Notes: generated by a model not told the origin, from the sequence alone. Shown: positions 29,492 to 39,846, counted from the first letter of the stretch. The stretch: 64,000 nt of DNA from Pseudomonas sp. GR 6-02 (GCF_001655615.1 NZ_CP011567.1:3171001-3235000), one strand, 5' to 3'. A program made the numbers and translations.

Positions 29492-30133
29492 CTAACGAGA
29501 GATGATCCCGTGATCGATCGCGTATTTTACGAGGGCGGCGGGTTTGTCGATGTTGAGTTTGCGGCGGATGCTCAGGCGATGGGTTTCCACTGTGCGGACG
29601 CTGATGTCCAGCTCGCGAGCCATTTCCTTGTTGTTCAACCCCTGAGCCATTTTGTACAGCACCTGGCTCTCGCGTGGTGTCAGTTCGTTGTCGGTACTTT
29701 TATCGGCGATGAGCCGTTGGGCGATTTCGGCACTGTAGAACGTCCCACCACTGACAATGGCTTCGATGGCCGCAATGATTTCCCGTGAAGGCGCGTTCTT
29801 CAGCACATAGCCGCTGGCCCCCGAGCGAACCGATTCACTGACGTATTCGTAGTTGTCGTACATGCTCAGCACCAGCACCTTGAGCGACGGGTACTGGCTG
29901 CGCAACAGCCGGGTCAGCTCGAGCCCGTTGATATCCTTCAGGCTGATGTCGACCAGCAACAGATCCGGCTGACAGCGCCCGACCATCTCAATGGCATCGG
30001 CGCCATTCTCGGCTTCGCCCACCACTTCCAGCGGCGCCATGACCGCCAGCAGCGATTTGATGCCATCGCGGACCAGGGAGTGATCGTCGACCAGGGCGAC
30101 GCGGATCGGGTAGGGCAGGTTCATCGCAGGCAT
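29492..30133 (-). CDS. LuxR/NarL-family response regulator
   Basis: This 213-aa regulator has a receiver domain with D16, D17, phospho-acceptor D62 (LLLVDISLKDING) and the conserved lysine in VLKNAPS, followed by a GerE-type helix-turn-helix (LTPRESQVLYKMAQGLNNKEMA). It forms a pair with the kinase starting at 31519, separated by 24 bases. A second ATG at 30124 is equally possible. The pair is divergent from cstA, which is a likely target. Confidence 0.9.
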   Translation of the reverse strand: MPAMNLPYPIRVALVDDHSLVRDGIKSLLAVMAPLEVVGEAENGADAIEMVGRCQPDLLLVDISLKDINGLELTRLLRSQYPSLKVLVLSMYDNYEYVSESVRSGASGYVLKNAPSREIIAAIEAIVSGGTFYSAEIAQRLIADKSTDNELTPRESQVLYKMAQGLNNKEMARELDISVRTVETHRLSIRRKLNIDKPAALVKYAIDHGIISR

Positions 30134-30157
30134 TCACTCTAATTGTTATGGGGTGAG

Positions 30158-31519
30158 TCAGCGTTCTGTACTGGGTGGCTTCATCGGCAGCAGCACGTCC
30201 AGCTCACTTCTTCCCGGCATCGAGGTCAGGTCGAATCGACCGCCAAAATGCTCGACTCGCTCGCGGATATTACGCAGACCAATGCCGGCCTGGCGACGTT
30301 CGACCTGGGCGACATTGAAACCTATGCCGTCATCGATCACCGTCAACCGTACGGACTTTTCGCAACCGTGCAGGGTAATGATGACGTGTTTTGCCTGGGC
30401 GTGGCGTTCGATGTTGGTCAGGCCTTCTTGCACAATGCGAAACAGCGAGGCGGCGGCGCCATCGGCCAGGTGACAGTCGAATTCGTTATCGTTGAAGGTT
30501 ACAACAAGACCGCTGCGTTGCTCGAACTCGGCGGCGAGTTGACCGATTGCCGCCGGCAGGCCGAGGGTGTCGAGCAATGATGAGCGCAGGTCGTGGGAGA
30601 GGCTGCGAACCTCACCGATCGCTTCCCCCAGGCGCTCGGTGGCGTCTCTTAAAATGCTCAAGCCTTTGTCTTGGCCATTCTCCAGTACATGGCTGGCCAG
30701 TTCGAACTGAAACTTGATAGAGACCAGCAGCTGGCTGATGCCGTCGTGCAGCTCTCGGGAAACCCGCGAACGCTCTTCCTCCTGCAGGCTGACGATACGT
30801 TGGGTCAGGCGCTGCAGCTTTTTGTCGGCCAGGCGATGTTCGCTGACGTTCAGCGTCATGCCGCTGGCGAACACAAATAGCACCGCTACAAGCGCCACCG
30901 CCGCAATCGCCAGCATGGTTGTGCGGATGCCCTGAGCCACCTCGGCACGCGCTTGTTGGGTGGCGCGTTCAACGTCTTCAAGGTAGATGCCGGTGCCGAG
31001 CATCCAGCCCCAACGATCGAGCATCACTACGTAGGCGAGCTTGTCGGTCACTTGGCCGGAAGAGGGTTTGTTCCAGGCGTAACGCTGAAAGCCTTCGCCG
31101 GATGCCGCGCTTTTGAGCAACGCCTGGATTACCGGCAGGCCGTGAGGGTCTTTCATGTCCCACAGGTATTGGCCCACCAGCTCTGACTGGCGTGCGTGCA
31201 TCAGGCTGCGGCCTTCGCGGTCGTAGACGAAGAAGTAGCCATTGATGCCAAAACTGAGCTTGCGCAGTTCTTCCAGCACTTGTTGCTGTGCGTGTTCGTC
31301 ACCACGGCCGTTGTCGTACAGCGGCGCGATCAGGCTTTGTGCCATTTCAACGTAGTTTTTCAGCTCTGCGCGCTTGCTGGCCAGAATGCTGTCTTCGATC
31401 AGTTGCGCCTGTTGATCACCCAATTGGCGGTTCAGGGAAATCACCAGCGCGCAGATGACCGCGATCGCCAACACCAGCGGCAGAATGCCGAGCGCGACGA
31501 TTTTGTGTTTGAGCTGCAT
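30158..31519 (-). CDS. Cache-domain sensor histidine kinase (HisKA_3 type)
   Basis: This 453-aa kinase starts MQLKHKIVALGILPL with an N-terminal helix, then a periplasmic single Cache domain (about residues 30-190; FFVYDREGRSLMHARQ and WDMKDPHGLPV are typical), a second helix (about 205-225), and a NarL-class dimerisation domain with the histidine in SRELHDGISQLL near residue 258, followed by the ATPase domain. AGGAGT precedes the ATG at 31517-31519. Cache domains of this type bind small organic acids such as acetate or pyruvate, which fits the divergent cstA gene. Confidence 0.87.
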   Translation of the reverse strand: MQLKHKIVALGILPLVLAIAVICALVISLNRQLGDQQAQLIEDSILASKRAELKNYVEMAQSLIAPLYDNGRGDEHAQQQVLEELRKLSFGINGYFFVYDREGRSLMHARQSELVGQYLWDMKDPHGLPVIQALLKSAASGEGFQRYAWNKPSSGQVTDKLAYVVMLDRWGWMLGTGIYLEDVERATQQARAEVAQGIRTTMLAIAAVALVAVLFVFASGMTLNVSEHRLADKKLQRLTQRIVSLQEEERSRVSRELHDGISQLLVSIKFQFELASHVLENGQDKGLSILRDATERLGEAIGEVRSLSHDLRSSLLDTLGLPAAIGQLAAEFEQRSGLVVTFNDNEFDCHLADGAAASLFRIVQEGLTNIERHAQAKHVIITLHGCEKSVRLTVIDDGIGFNVAQVERRQAGIGLRNIRERVEHFGGRFDLTSMPGRSELDVLLPMKPPSTER

Positions 31520-31614
31520 CTCTACTCCTGGCCAGACCGAGGGAGGGCGAAGGCCCGGCATCATATGCCAAAGATACGCGCCTCCAGTAGCAGTGCTGGA
31601 CAGAATGACAAACC

Positions 31615-31636
31615 GTCTACGTAGAACTACGTAGAC
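31615..31636. promoter_or_regulatory. Perfect 10-bp inverted repeat in the kinase/cstA promoter region
   Basis: Arms GTCTACGTAG and CTACGTAGAC flank AA. TACGTA occurs at 31618, 31628 and again at 31643, so three copies sit within 31 bases. LuxR/NarL-type regulators often bind paired TAC-rich heptamers. The site lies between the kinase start (31519) and cstA (31762). Confidence 0.5.
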
Positions 31637-31761
31637 GCCACGTACGTAGTAACGCGGATTTATTTGTCGACAGCATGGGTGGATATTGGGCCCGCTCCGC
31701 AAAGCGGACACAATTATAATAATTACCGCCGCAGTCACTGACTGTCGGCAGGAGACACGCT

Positions 31762-33819
31762 ATGCCCCGTCTGGCTAAACACCTCGCCTGGTTTGCCGTG
31801 GCTGTCTTGGGAGCGTTTGCGCTAAGTGTCGTGGCCCTGCGCCGCGGCGAAGCCATCAACGCCCTCTGGATCGTAGTCGCAGCCGTCGCTATCTATCTTG
31901 TCGCATACCGCTACTACAGCCTGTTCATCGCCACCAAGGTGATGCAACTCGACCCCAATCGAGCCACTCCCGCCGTACTCAACAACGATGGTCTGGACTA
32001 TGTGCCGACCAATAAACACGTACTCTTCGGTCATCACTTCGCAGCCATTGCAGGCGCGGGGCCGCTGGTCGGTCCGGTGTTGGCGGCGCAGATGGGCTAT
32101 CTGCCCGGTACGCTGTGGCTGATTGCCGGCGTGGTGCTGGCCGGTGCGGTTCAGGACTTCATGGTCCTGTTCATGTCCACTCGCCGCAACGGCCGTTCCC
32201 TGGGCGACATGGTCCGTGAAGAAATGGGCCGCATCCCCGGGACCATAGCGCTGTTCGGCTGCTTCCTGATCATGATCATCATCCTCGCGGTGCTGGCGCT
32301 GATCGTGGTCAAGGCCCTGGCCGAGAGCCCGTGGGGCATTTTCACGGTGATGGCGACCATCCCGATCGCGATGTTCATGGGCATCTACATGCGCTACATC
32401 CGTCCGGGCCGTATTGGTGAAATCTCGGTGATCGGCGTGGCGTTGCTGCTCGGTTCGATCTGGCTGGGCGGGCAAATTGCTGCTGACCCGGTCTGGGCCA
32501 AAGCCTTTACCTTCACTGGACTGCAGATTACCTGGATGCTGATCGGCTACGGTTTCGTGGCGGCGGTGTTGCCGGTATGGCTGATTCTGGCGCCGCGTGA
32601 TTACCTGTCCACGTTCCTCAAGATCGGTACCATCGTTGCGCTGGCGATCGGCATTCTGATCACCATGCCCGAGCTGAAAATGCCGGCATTGACCCAGTTC
32701 ATCGACGGCACCGGGCCGGTGTGGAAGGGTGGGCTGTTCCCGTTCCTGTTCATCACCATTGCCTGTGGCGCAGTGTCCGGTTTCCACGCACTGATCGCTT
32801 CCGGCACCACGCCGAAGCTGCTCGCCAGCGAAGGCCATGCCCGTTACATCGGTTATGGCGGCATGCTGATGGAATCCTTCGTGGCGATCATGGCGATGGT
32901 GGCCGCTTCGGTGATCGAACCGGGTGTCTATTTCGCCATGAACAGCCCGGCGGCCCTTGTCGGCGCCGACGCTGTTTCGGTTGCACAGACAGTCAGCAGC
33001 TGGGGTTTCGCGATTACCCCGGAAGCGTTGCAAGCGGTGGCCAAGGACATCGGTGAAACCACCGTCCTGGCCCGTGCCGGCGGTGCGCCGACCCTGGCGG
33101 TCGGTATCGCGCAGATCCTGCACCACGTGCTGCCGGGTGAAAACACCATGGCGTTCTGGTACCACTTCGCGATCCTGTTTGAAGCGCTGTTCATCCTCAC
33201 TGCGGTCGATGCCGGTACCCGTGCCGGACGTTTCATGCTGCAGGACTTGCTTGGTTCCTTCGTGCCGGCGCTGAAACGCACTGAGTCCTGGACCGCCAAC
33301 CTGATCGCCACCGCCGGTTGCGTGGCGATGTGGGGTTACCTGCTGTACCAAGGCGTGATCGACCCGTTGGGCGGGATCAACACCTTGTGGCCACTGTTCG
33401 GTATCTCCAACCAGATGCTGGCCGGTATCGCGCTGATGTTGGCAACCGTTGTGCTGATCAAAATGAAACGCCAACGCTATGTGTGGGTGACCATGCTGCC
33501 AGCGGTATGGCTGCTGATCTGCACCACCACTGCAGGCTTCATCAAGCTGTTCGACGCCAACCCGGCGATCGGCTTCCTGTCGCTGGCGAAGAAGTACAGC
33601 GATGCCCTGGCCAACGGTCAGGTGCTCGCACCGGCCAAGAGCATTGAGCAGATGCAGCATGTGATCTACAACGCCTACACCAACGCGACGCTGACGGTGT
33701 TGTTCCTGCTCGTGGTGTTCAGCATCCTGTTCTTTGCGCTTAAAGTCGGCATTGCCGCCTGGGGCACCAAAGAACGTACGGATAAAGAAGCGCCATTCCA
33801 TGCGCTGCCAGATGCTTGA
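31762..33819 (+). CDS. cstA: Carbon starvation protein A family transporter
   Basis: This 685-aa protein has about 16 membrane helices and the CstA core [24 protein letters not shown] near residue 90. Family members CstA and BtsT import peptides and, for several, pyruvate. The gene is followed at once by a DUF466/YbdD partner gene and faces a Cache sensor/LuxR pair, the same genetic layout as pyruvate-responsive BtsSR-BtsT systems although the kinase class differs. An AATAATTA stretch at 31718 in the leader is one base from the Hfq/Crc target motif AAYAAYAA. Confidence 0.92.
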   Translation: MPRLAKHLAWFAVAVLGAFALSVVALRRGEAINALWIVVAAVAIYLVAYRYYSLFIATKVMQLDPNRATPAVLNNDGLDYVPTNKHVLFGHHFAAIAGAGPLVGPVLAAQMGYLPGTLWLIAGVVLAGAVQDFMVLFMSTRRNGRSLGDMVREEMGRIPGTIALFGCFLIMIIILAVLALIVVKALAESPWGIFTVMATIPIAMFMGIYMRYIRPGRIGEISVIGVALLLGSIWLGGQIAADPVWAKAFTFTGLQITWMLIGYGFVAAVLPVWLILAPRDYLSTFLKIGTIVALAIGILITMPELKMPALTQFIDGTGPVWKGGLFPFLFITIACGAVSGFHALIASGTTPKLLASEGHARYIGYGGMLMESFVAIMAMVAASVIEPGVYFAMNSPAALVGADAVSVAQTVSSWGFAITPEALQAVAKDIGETTVLARAGGAPTLAVGIAQILHHVLPGENTMAFWYHFAILFEALFILTAVDAGTRAGRFMLQDLLGSFVPALKRTESWTANLIATAGCVAMWGYLLYQGVIDPLGGINTLWPLFGISNQMLAGIALMLATVVLIKMKRQRYVWVTMLPAVWLLICTTTAGFIKLFDANPAIGFLSLAKKYSDALANGQVLAPAKSIEQMQHVIYNAYTNATLTVLFLLVVFSILFFALKVGIAAWGTKERTDKEAPFHALPDA

Positions 33820-33833
33820 TCGAGGAGGGCAGC

Positions 33834-34031
33834 ATGTTCAATGACCTGAGTCGCCTCGGTAAATACCTCGGTCAGGCCGCGCGCCTGATGGTCGGCATGC
33901 CCGACTACGACAACTACGTCGAGCATATGCAAACCGAACACCCGGACAAGCCGGTGATGAGCTACGAGATGTTCTTTCGCGAACGTCAGGAGGCTCGTTA
34001 CGGCGGTAAGGCAGGGCCGAAGTGTTGCTGA
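33834..34031 (+). CDS. YbdD/YjiX family small protein
   Basis: This 65-aa DUF466 protein starts [21 protein letters not shown] and ends KCC. It carries [11 protein letters not shown] and [18 protein letters not shown], the family core. The ATG at 33834 has GAGGAGG just upstream and lies 14 bases after cstA, so they are cotranscribed. YbdD-type proteins accompany CstA/BtsT transporters; the biochemical role is unknown. Confidence 0.88.
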   Translation: MFNDLSRLGKYLGQAARLMVGMPDYDNYVEHMQTEHPDKPVMSYEMFFRERQEARYGGKAGPKCC

Positions 34032-34354
34032 CCTGACAGCCAGGTTGATCCAAACCCTGTGGGAGATTCTATGTTGCAGGACAACCCTGCAACGGTCGAT
34101 TCGGTTGGTATTCGCTCTGGTTTTTCATCAGGGCGAACGCCCCTCATGATCGCTGATCATGTTCTAGACTCACCGGGGGCCTGATGGAGTTAAACGTCAA
34201 GAGCAGAAGGGCCGTCCACGCGATCTGGATAAAACGAATGAGCGGTCTGCAAGAGAAGGCAGGCGGTTATCGCGAGCCGGATTATCCGTTGCGGCGAATT
34301 CCCGAAAAATTCTGACGGATTGCCGAGCGAGTCTCCGCCAAGGGCTGCATTGCC
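34032..34354. other. Intergenic region between ybdD and the SulP gene
   Basis: These 323 bases hold no convincing gene. A hairpin GGGCGAACGCCC (34131-34142) followed by the dyad ATGATC-GCT-GATCAT (34146-34160) may end the cstA-ybdD transcript, although no U-tract follows. The rest should contain the SulP promoter. Confidence 0.5.
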
Positions 34355-36118
34355 ATGAGTCATTCGGATATTGTGCCTCCCGTCCCGGAACCGGGGCGGA
34401 TTGCGCACCGCAAGTCGAACGACGGCCAGACCCTCTGGGACCGCTGGCTCCCGGGACTGCGTACGTTGCGCGGATACCAAATGATTTGGTTGCGCCACGA
34501 CCTCGTGGCCGGACTGGTGCTCACCACAATGCTGATACCCGTCGGCATCGCCTATGCGGTGGCATCGGGCGTACCCGGTATTTACGGGCTCTACGCAACG
34601 ATCGTTCCATTACTCGCTTATGCGTTGTTCGGTCCCAGCCGGATTCTGGTGCTTGGGCCAGACTCTTCGCTGGCTGCTGTCATCCTGGCCGTCGTCTTGC
34701 CACTGTCCGGCGGCGATCCGCATCGCGCAATCGCCCTCGCGGGCATGATGGCGATCGTCTCGGGGGTGGTGTGCATCCTGGCTGGCATCGCGCGTCTGGG
34801 CTTCATTACTGAGCTGCTTTCCAAACCGATCCGCTACGGATACATGAACGGGATTGCGCTGGTGGTATTGATCAGTCAACTGCCAAAGTTTTTCGGTTTT
34901 TCGATCGAAACCGACGGGCCGCTGAGAAATGTATGGGAGATCGCTACAGCAGTGATGGCTGGGATAACCAACTGGGCCGCGTTCACGGTGGGCGCAAGTA
35001 CTCTGTCGGTGATCCTGCTACTCAAGGGCAATAAACGCGTGCCGGGCATTCTGGTCGCAGTGGCAGGCGCGACCGTTGCCGTTGGTGTACTGGACCTTGC
35101 AGCTCGCGCCGGGGTGTCGGTCCTGGGATCGCTCCCACAGGGGCTGCCAGCATTCGCCATTCCCTGGATCACCAGGGCTGATATCGTCCCCGTCCTGATT
35201 GGTGGTTGTGCCGTCGCCCTCGTTTCGTTCGCCGACACCAGTGTGCTCTCTCGTGTCTATGCGGCGCGGACTCGTACTTATGTGGACCCGAACCAGGAAA
35301 TGGTCGGGCTCGGCTTCGCCAATCTGACCGCCGGGCTTTTTCAGGGGTTTCCAATCAGCAGCAGTTCATCCCGGACACCCGTCGCCGAGGCCGCAGGCGC
35401 GAAAACCCAATTGACCGGTGTCGTCGGTGCGATCGCCGTTGCCTTATTGCTGATGGTGGCGCCGAACCTGTTGCAGAACCTGCCTACCAGCGCATTGGCG
35501 GCAGTGGTGATCGCATCCGCCATCGGCCTGATCGAAGTGACCGACCTGCGACGAATCTATCGCATCCAGCGCTGGGAGTTCTGGCTGTCGATCGTCTGCA
35601 CCATCGGTGTGGTCGTACTGGGCGCGATCGAGGGCATCGGCCTGGCCATCGTGATCGCCGTCATCGAGTTCCTGTGGGATGGCTGGCGCCCGTACTCGGC
35701 GGTTCTGGGCAGCCCGGAAAAGATCCGGGGTTACCACGATATCAAGCGCTATCCCGACGCGCGCCTTATCCCAGGCCTGGTTTTGTTTCGCTGGGATGCG
35801 CCTTTGTTTTTCGCCAATGCCGAGCTGTTCAATGACCGGGTACTGGACGCCGTGGCAACATCGCCTTCGCCCGTGCATTGGCTCGTTGTAGCGTCGGAAC
35901 CGGTCACCAGCGTGGACGTAACTTCTGCCGATATGCTGGCTGAACTCGATGAAACCTTGCGTGGGGCGGGTATCAAGTTGTGCGTGGCCGAGATGAAGGA
36001 TCCGGTCAAGGACAAGCTAAAGCGATTCGGGCTTTTCGCCAAGCTGGGCGAAACGGCGTTTTTTCCAACGATAGACGATGCGGTCGAAAGTTATCTCGTG
36101 ATTTATCCAGTGGGTTAG
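34355..36118 (+). CDS. SulP-family inorganic anion transporter with STAS domain
   Basis: This 587-aa protein has about 12-14 membrane helices with the SulP signature near residues 60-85 (VGIAYAVASGVPGIYGLYATI), the later PISSSSSRTPVAEAAGAKTQ segment, and a C-terminal STAS domain (about residues 450-570). SulP proteins carry sulfate, bicarbonate or C4-dicarboxylates; the substrate cannot be read here. No partner gene such as carbonic anhydrase or a sulfur enzyme adjoins it. Confidence 0.9.
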   Translation: MSHSDIVPPVPEPGRIAHRKSNDGQTLWDRWLPGLRTLRGYQMIWLRHDLVAGLVLTTMLIPVGIAYAVASGVPGIYGLYATIVPLLAYALFGPSRILVLGPDSSLAAVILAVVLPLSGGDPHRAIALAGMMAIVSGVVCILAGIARLGFITELLSKPIRYGYMNGIALVVLISQLPKFFGFSIETDGPLRNVWEIATAVMAGITNWAAFTVGASTLSVILLLKGNKRVPGILVAVAGATVAVGVLDLAARAGVSVLGSLPQGLPAFAIPWITRADIVPVLIGGCAVALVSFADTSVLSRVYAARTRTYVDPNQEMVGLGFANLTAGLFQGFPISSSSSRTPVAEAAGAKTQLTGVVGAIAVALLLMVAPNLLQNLPTSALAAVVIASAIGLIEVTDLRRIYRIQRWEFWLSIVCTIGVVVLGAIEGIGLAIVIAVIEFLWDGWRPYSAVLGSPEKIRGYHDIKRYPDARLIPGLVLFRWDAPLFFANAELFNDRVLDAVATSPSPVHWLVVASEPVTSVDVTSADMLAELDETLRGAGIKLCVAEMKDPVKDKLKRFGLFAKLGETAFFPTIDDAVESYLVIYPVG

Positions 36119-36246
36119 CCCGCGCCAATGAGCTTCGCAGGCGGGATTTCCCGGGAAAGCAAAGCGCTCGTGGACGCTCGGATTTCACAGAACGAATGCC
36201 GGAAGGCAGTGCATGAACCGGGGGCGCGGGTTGCCGGTGGCTTTCA

Positions 36247-36531
36247 TCAAGTCCGTGTTGACCTGGTACGGCAACAGTTGCTTGATACGTTCGGCCCAGG
36301 CTTTGCCAAGTGAGGTTCATCGTGCTGATCGAGAGGCGAGCTGCGGGAAATCGTTCCCGGCCACAAAGGACGGTTTGTAATCATTTCCAGAGAGTGCGGG
36401 GCATTGATTCGGGAGTTCAATCTCTCGACAAAAGACTCGGCACCATCAAGGCTGCGGAAGCTCGCCATCCACAGACCCATGTGAACCCACCAACAATTCT
36501 GTGCAGGGTCTTTTTCAACATAAATCTTCAT
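36247..36531 (-). CDS. Small hypothetical protein
   Basis: This 94-aa protein starts [19 protein letters not shown], with GGAGCG before the ATG at 36529-36531. Its first 50 residues (tryptophan-rich start, then [19 protein letters not shown]) look like a folded alpha/beta domain, whereas the tail from about residue 55 is basic and low in complexity and could be a frameshifted or read-through end. I know of no function. A perfect Anr/FNR-type box lies 145-158 bases upstream. Confidence 0.5.
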   Translation of the reverse strand: MKIYVEKDPAQNCWWVHMGLWMASFRSLDGAESFVERLNSRINAPHSLEMITNRPLWPGTISRSSPLDQHDEPHLAKPGPNVSSNCCRTRSTRT

Positions 36532-37482
36532 TGACGGCGCTCCAAAAAGGCAGGAATCAATCATCCTGATGTGTGCAGGCTCATCCTTTGCTTTCTGAGT
36601 ACGCTGGCGGTGAGCAATCCATGGCATTGCGTCGTTGCGTGCCCGACAGCGTGTACGCGATCAACCGGCAAACTATTGATCAGGATCAACTATCCTGATC
36701 TGTTTGCCCGCGGCCTGATGCCGTGCGTCGGACAGCAACTGTCTAGCTCAATGCCTATTGCGTTGTAGCTTGGCCATCGGGGCGTGGAATATGGTTTTGG
36801 CGTAGTACGGATGGTAAGGCTCAGTGTCGGGCCGTCCTCCATGCCTCACTACTTTGCAGCTTCGCTTCAGGCGTCATCTCCGGGTGCATTTTATTGACCA
36901 TTAATAGTGCGTCGGTATTCATCAATGCGCCGCGCTGGACGCCTTGTATTACAAGCAGAATAAAAACAGTGAGTAGGAATTTCCCGCTTGTAGGGCATAA
37001 AACTCAAATCAGTTGCCAAATGCACCATTTTCGTCCGATCCAGAGTTGTGCAAGTTACAAGTGGAAAAACCGTTTCAGTAGTCTTATCGATTTTCGTCTC
37101 AAAAATGAAACGATGTGTCGCAATTCCGGCTTGTCTAAGGGTTTTTCCGGTTTTTATCGATCGTAACAATAGTTGGGCACAGCCCTTGCAAAAGTACTTT
37201 CAAACCACCGCTAGTGTGGTTTTTCATCGAAAAAAAATTATGGGGGAACGTTATAAATGGGGCGCCAGAAATCAAACCGCAAAGGCCAAGTCTCTGGCGT
37301 CGGAACGCGTCAACAGGTTGCCGAATTCACGCGGAATTTGTTTCCAAATGAGACAGGAAGTTAACGACGCACACTGAGGTGCTCAACAGAAACAGTACTC
37401 ACTAAAACAACGTAAGGCCTGATTTTATTGAAATAGCGAAGTTATAAGAAAATGCCGTCTGTATCGCGGCAAGGAGTAGGGT
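36532..37482. other. Gene-poor stretch before the Anbu cluster
   Basis: These 951 bases hold several short open frames without codon bias or recognisable domains. AT content rises towards the right end, where promoters for the Anbu cluster are expected; AAGGAG lies just before the 37483 start. The only clear element is the Anr/FNR box with its overlapping dyad. Confidence 0.55.
36676..36689. promoter_or_regulatory. Perfect Anr/FNR-type box
   Basis: TTGAT-CAGG-ATCAA matches the FNR/Anr consensus TTGAT-N4-ATCAA exactly. It overlaps a second perfect dyad, GATCAGGAT/ATCCTGATC, at 36678-36700. On the minus strand the small gene starting at 36531 is the nearest downstream gene; on the plus strand it is the ATP-grasp gene, about 790 bases away. 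Confidence 0.6.
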
Positions 37483-38892
37483 ATGTCCCGAGCTTTTTTT
37501 AACGAAATGTATGATGCGAGTGGTGGCTGCCGCCCACATTACCAGGAGTTCGCGCGTTGGTTGGCGGACACACCTCTGGAGTTGCTGGATCAACGTCGTC
37601 GCGAAGCCGACCTGTTGTTCCACCGAGCCGGCATCACCTTCACCTTATACGGGGACGAGCAGGGCACCGAGCGGTTGATTCCGTTCGACATCATTCCGCG
37701 CAGCATCAAGGCCAGCGAATGGCAAATGGTCGAGCGTGGCTGTATTCAGCGGGTCCAGGCATTGAACATGTTCCTGGACGACATCTACCACGGGCAACGT
37801 ATTCTCAAGGAAGGCATCATCCCGGCCGAACAGGTATTGGCCAATGAGGGTTATCAGGTCGCCATGCAGGGCCTGAATCTGCACCGGGGCATCTACGCCC
37901 ACATCGCCGGGGTCGATCTGGTCCGCGACGGCGATGGCAGCTACTACGTACTGGAAGACAATCTGCGCACTCCCAGCGGCGTCAGCTACATGCTTGAAGA
38001 CCGCAAGATGATGATGCGTTTGTTCCCCGAACTCTTCGCCGCCCAGCGTGTGGCGCCGATCGATCACTACCCGAACCTGCTGCTGGACACCTTGAGGAGC
38101 TCCAGTCCGCTGGACAATCCCACGACCGTGGTGCTGACCCCGGGCCGCTTCAACAGCGCTTACTTCGAGCATGCGTTCCTGGCCCGTGAAATGGGCGTGG
38201 AACTGGTTGAAGGCGCAGATCTGTTTGTCCGCGACGATCACGTCTATATGCGCACCACCGCAGGCCCCAGACAGGTGGACGTCATTTACCGCCGTCTCGA
38301 CGATGCGTATCTCGATCCACTGTCGTTCAACCCGGACTCCATGCTCGGCGTACCGGGCCTGATTGCCGCTTACCGCTCAGGCAACGTGGTGCTGGCGAAC
38401 GCCGTCGGCACTGGTGTGGCCGACGACAAGTCGATCTATCCCTATGTCGGCGACATGATCCGCTTCTACCTCGCCGAGGAACCGATCCTCAAGAACGTGC
38501 CTACCTGGCAATGCCGCAAACCGGAAGAACTGTCCCATGTGTTGGCGAATCTGCCTGAACTGGTGGTCAAGGAAACCCAGGGTTCCGGTGGCTACGGCAT
38601 GCTGGTCGGCCCGGCGGCCACGGCGGCGGAAATCGAAGACTTCCGCGCGCGCCTCAAGGCACGCCCCGAAGCTTATATCGCCCAACCAACCCTGTGCCTG
38701 TCGACGTGCCCGACCTTTGTCGAAAACGGCATCGCTCCACGCCACATTGACCTGCGCCCGTTTGTGCTGTCGGGCAGAGAAACCCGTCTGGTGCCCGGTG
38801 GCCTGACCCGCGTGGCATTGCGCGAAGGCTCGCTGGTGGTGAACTCGTCTCAGGGCGGCGGCACCAAAGACACTTGGGTAGTGGAGGACTAA
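37483..38892 (+). CDS. Circularly permuted ATP-grasp type 2 protein
   Basis: This 469-aa protein begins MSRAFFNEMYDASGGCRPHY and contains the family hallmarks YVLEDNLRTPSGVSYMLEDR near 155 and KETQGSGGYGMLVGP near 365, where the ATP-binding residues lie. Such proteins are proposed to ligate amino acids or peptides using ATP. It is first of three closely spaced genes (followed by alpha-E and transglutaminase) next to an Anbu proteasome gene, a conserved neighbourhood suggested to make and process peptide tags. AAGGAG precedes the start. Confidence 0.9.
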   Translation: MSRAFFNEMYDASGGCRPHYQEFARWLADTPLELLDQRRREADLLFHRAGITFTLYGDEQGTERLIPFDIIPRSIKASEWQMVERGCIQRVQALNMFLDDIYHGQRILKEGIIPAEQVLANEGYQVAMQGLNLHRGIYAHIAGVDLVRDGDGSYYVLEDNLRTPSGVSYMLEDRKMMMRLFPELFAAQRVAPIDHYPNLLLDTLRSSSPLDNPTTVVLTPGRFNSAYFEHAFLAREMGVELVEGADLFVRDDHVYMRTTAGPRQVDVIYRRLDDAYLDPLSFNPDSMLGVPGLIAAYRSGNVVLANAVGTGVADDKSIYPYVGDMIRFYLAEEPILKNVPTWQCRKPEELSHVLANLPELVVKETQGSGGYGMLVGPAATAAEIEDFRARLKARPEAYIAQPTLCLSTCPTFVENGIAPRHIDLRPFVLSGRETRLVPGGLTRVALREGSLVVNSSQGGGTKDTWVVED

Positions 38893-38895
38893 GAC

Positions 38896-39846
38896 ATGCT
38901 TTCAAGAACCGCTTCGGACCTCTACTGGATGTCCCGTTACCTGGAGCGCGCCGAAAACCTGGCGCGCATGCTCGAAGTCAGTTACTCGTTGTCGTTGATG
39001 CCTCAGGCGGGGCGTACCGATGGCCGCGCCGAACTGGCAATGTCGCTGCTCGCCGCCGGTACGCTGGACGATTACAACGAGCGTTATGGAGAGCTCAACA
39101 CCGAACGCATGTTGCACTTCTTCGCGCTGGATGAAACCAACCCCGGGAGTATCTATTGCTGTTTGCAAGCCGCGCGAGCCAATGCTCATGCCGTGCGCGG
39201 ACGCATCACCGCCGACATGTGGGAGAACATCAACGCCACCTGGCTGGAGATGCGCAACATCGCCAGCAATGGTCTGGCGCGCTATGGCATCAGCCATTTC
39301 TGCGAGTGGGTCAAGGAGCGTTCGCACCTGTTCCGCGGTGCGACCTCGGGCACCATCATGCGCAACGATGCCTACTGCTTCATTCGCCTGGGGACTTTCC
39401 TTGAGCGGGCAGACAACACGCTGCGCCTGCTGGATGCACGCTACGAAATGTTCGGCGAGGAGTCGGAGGAGGTGAGTGACAACTCCGCGCGCGGCTACTA
39501 CCAGTGGAGTGCCTTGTTGCGGGCCTTGTCGTCCTTCGAGGCGTTCAACGAGATCTACCGCAATGCGCCGGGCGCCGAGCAGGTCTCCGAGATGCTGTTG
39601 TTGCGTAGCGACGTCCCGCGTTCGTTGCACGCCTGTATCGAGGAACTGGACCATATCCTCGCCAGCCTGCCGGGCAGCAACGGGCGGGCCGCCCAGCGGT
39701 TGGCCGCCGAGTTGAATGCTCGGCTGCGCTACACCGGTATCGACGAGATTCTCGGCTTCGGTCTGCACCTTTGGCTGACTGACTTCATCTCCCAGGTTCG
39801 CCATCTCGGCCAGACCGTTCACGAGTCCTATCTGGAGGCCGTATGA
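38896..39846 (+). CDS. Alpha-E domain protein
   Basis: This 316-aa, mainly helical protein starts MLSRTASDLYWMSRYLERAENLARML, the family's characteristic opening. No catalytic site is known. It lies 3 bases after the ATP-grasp gene and overlaps the transglutaminase gene by 4 bases (ATGA), so the three are translated together. Alpha-E proteins nearly always accompany circularly permuted ATP-grasps and are thought to form a complex with them. Confidence 0.9.
   Translation: MLSRTASDLYWMSRYLERAENLARMLEVSYSLSLMPQAGRTDGRAELAMSLLAAGTLDDYNERYGELNTERMLHFFALDETNPGSIYCCLQAARANAHAVRGRITADMWENINATWLEMRNIASNGLARYGISHFCEWVKERSHLFRGATSGTIMRNDAYCFIRLGTFLERADNTLRLLDARYEMFGEESEEVSDNSARGYYQWSALLRALSSFEAFNEIYRNAPGAEQVSEMLLLRSDVPRSLHACIEELDHILASLPGSNGRAAQRLAAELNARLRYTGIDEILGFGLHLWLTDFISQVRHLGQTVHESYLEAV

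Noticed and set aside
31822..33801. 659-aa minus-strand open frame
   Set aside because: Antisense shadow of cstA with the same low-complexity His/Gln/Arg composition.
34184..34315. 43-aa frame before the SulP gene
   Set aside because: Weak start region, basic composition without helix or domain, and no sign of conservation visible.
37048..37377. 109-aa plus-strand frame before the Anbu cluster
   Set aside because: AT-rich, no codon bias, no start site and no domain; it overlaps the expected promoter region.
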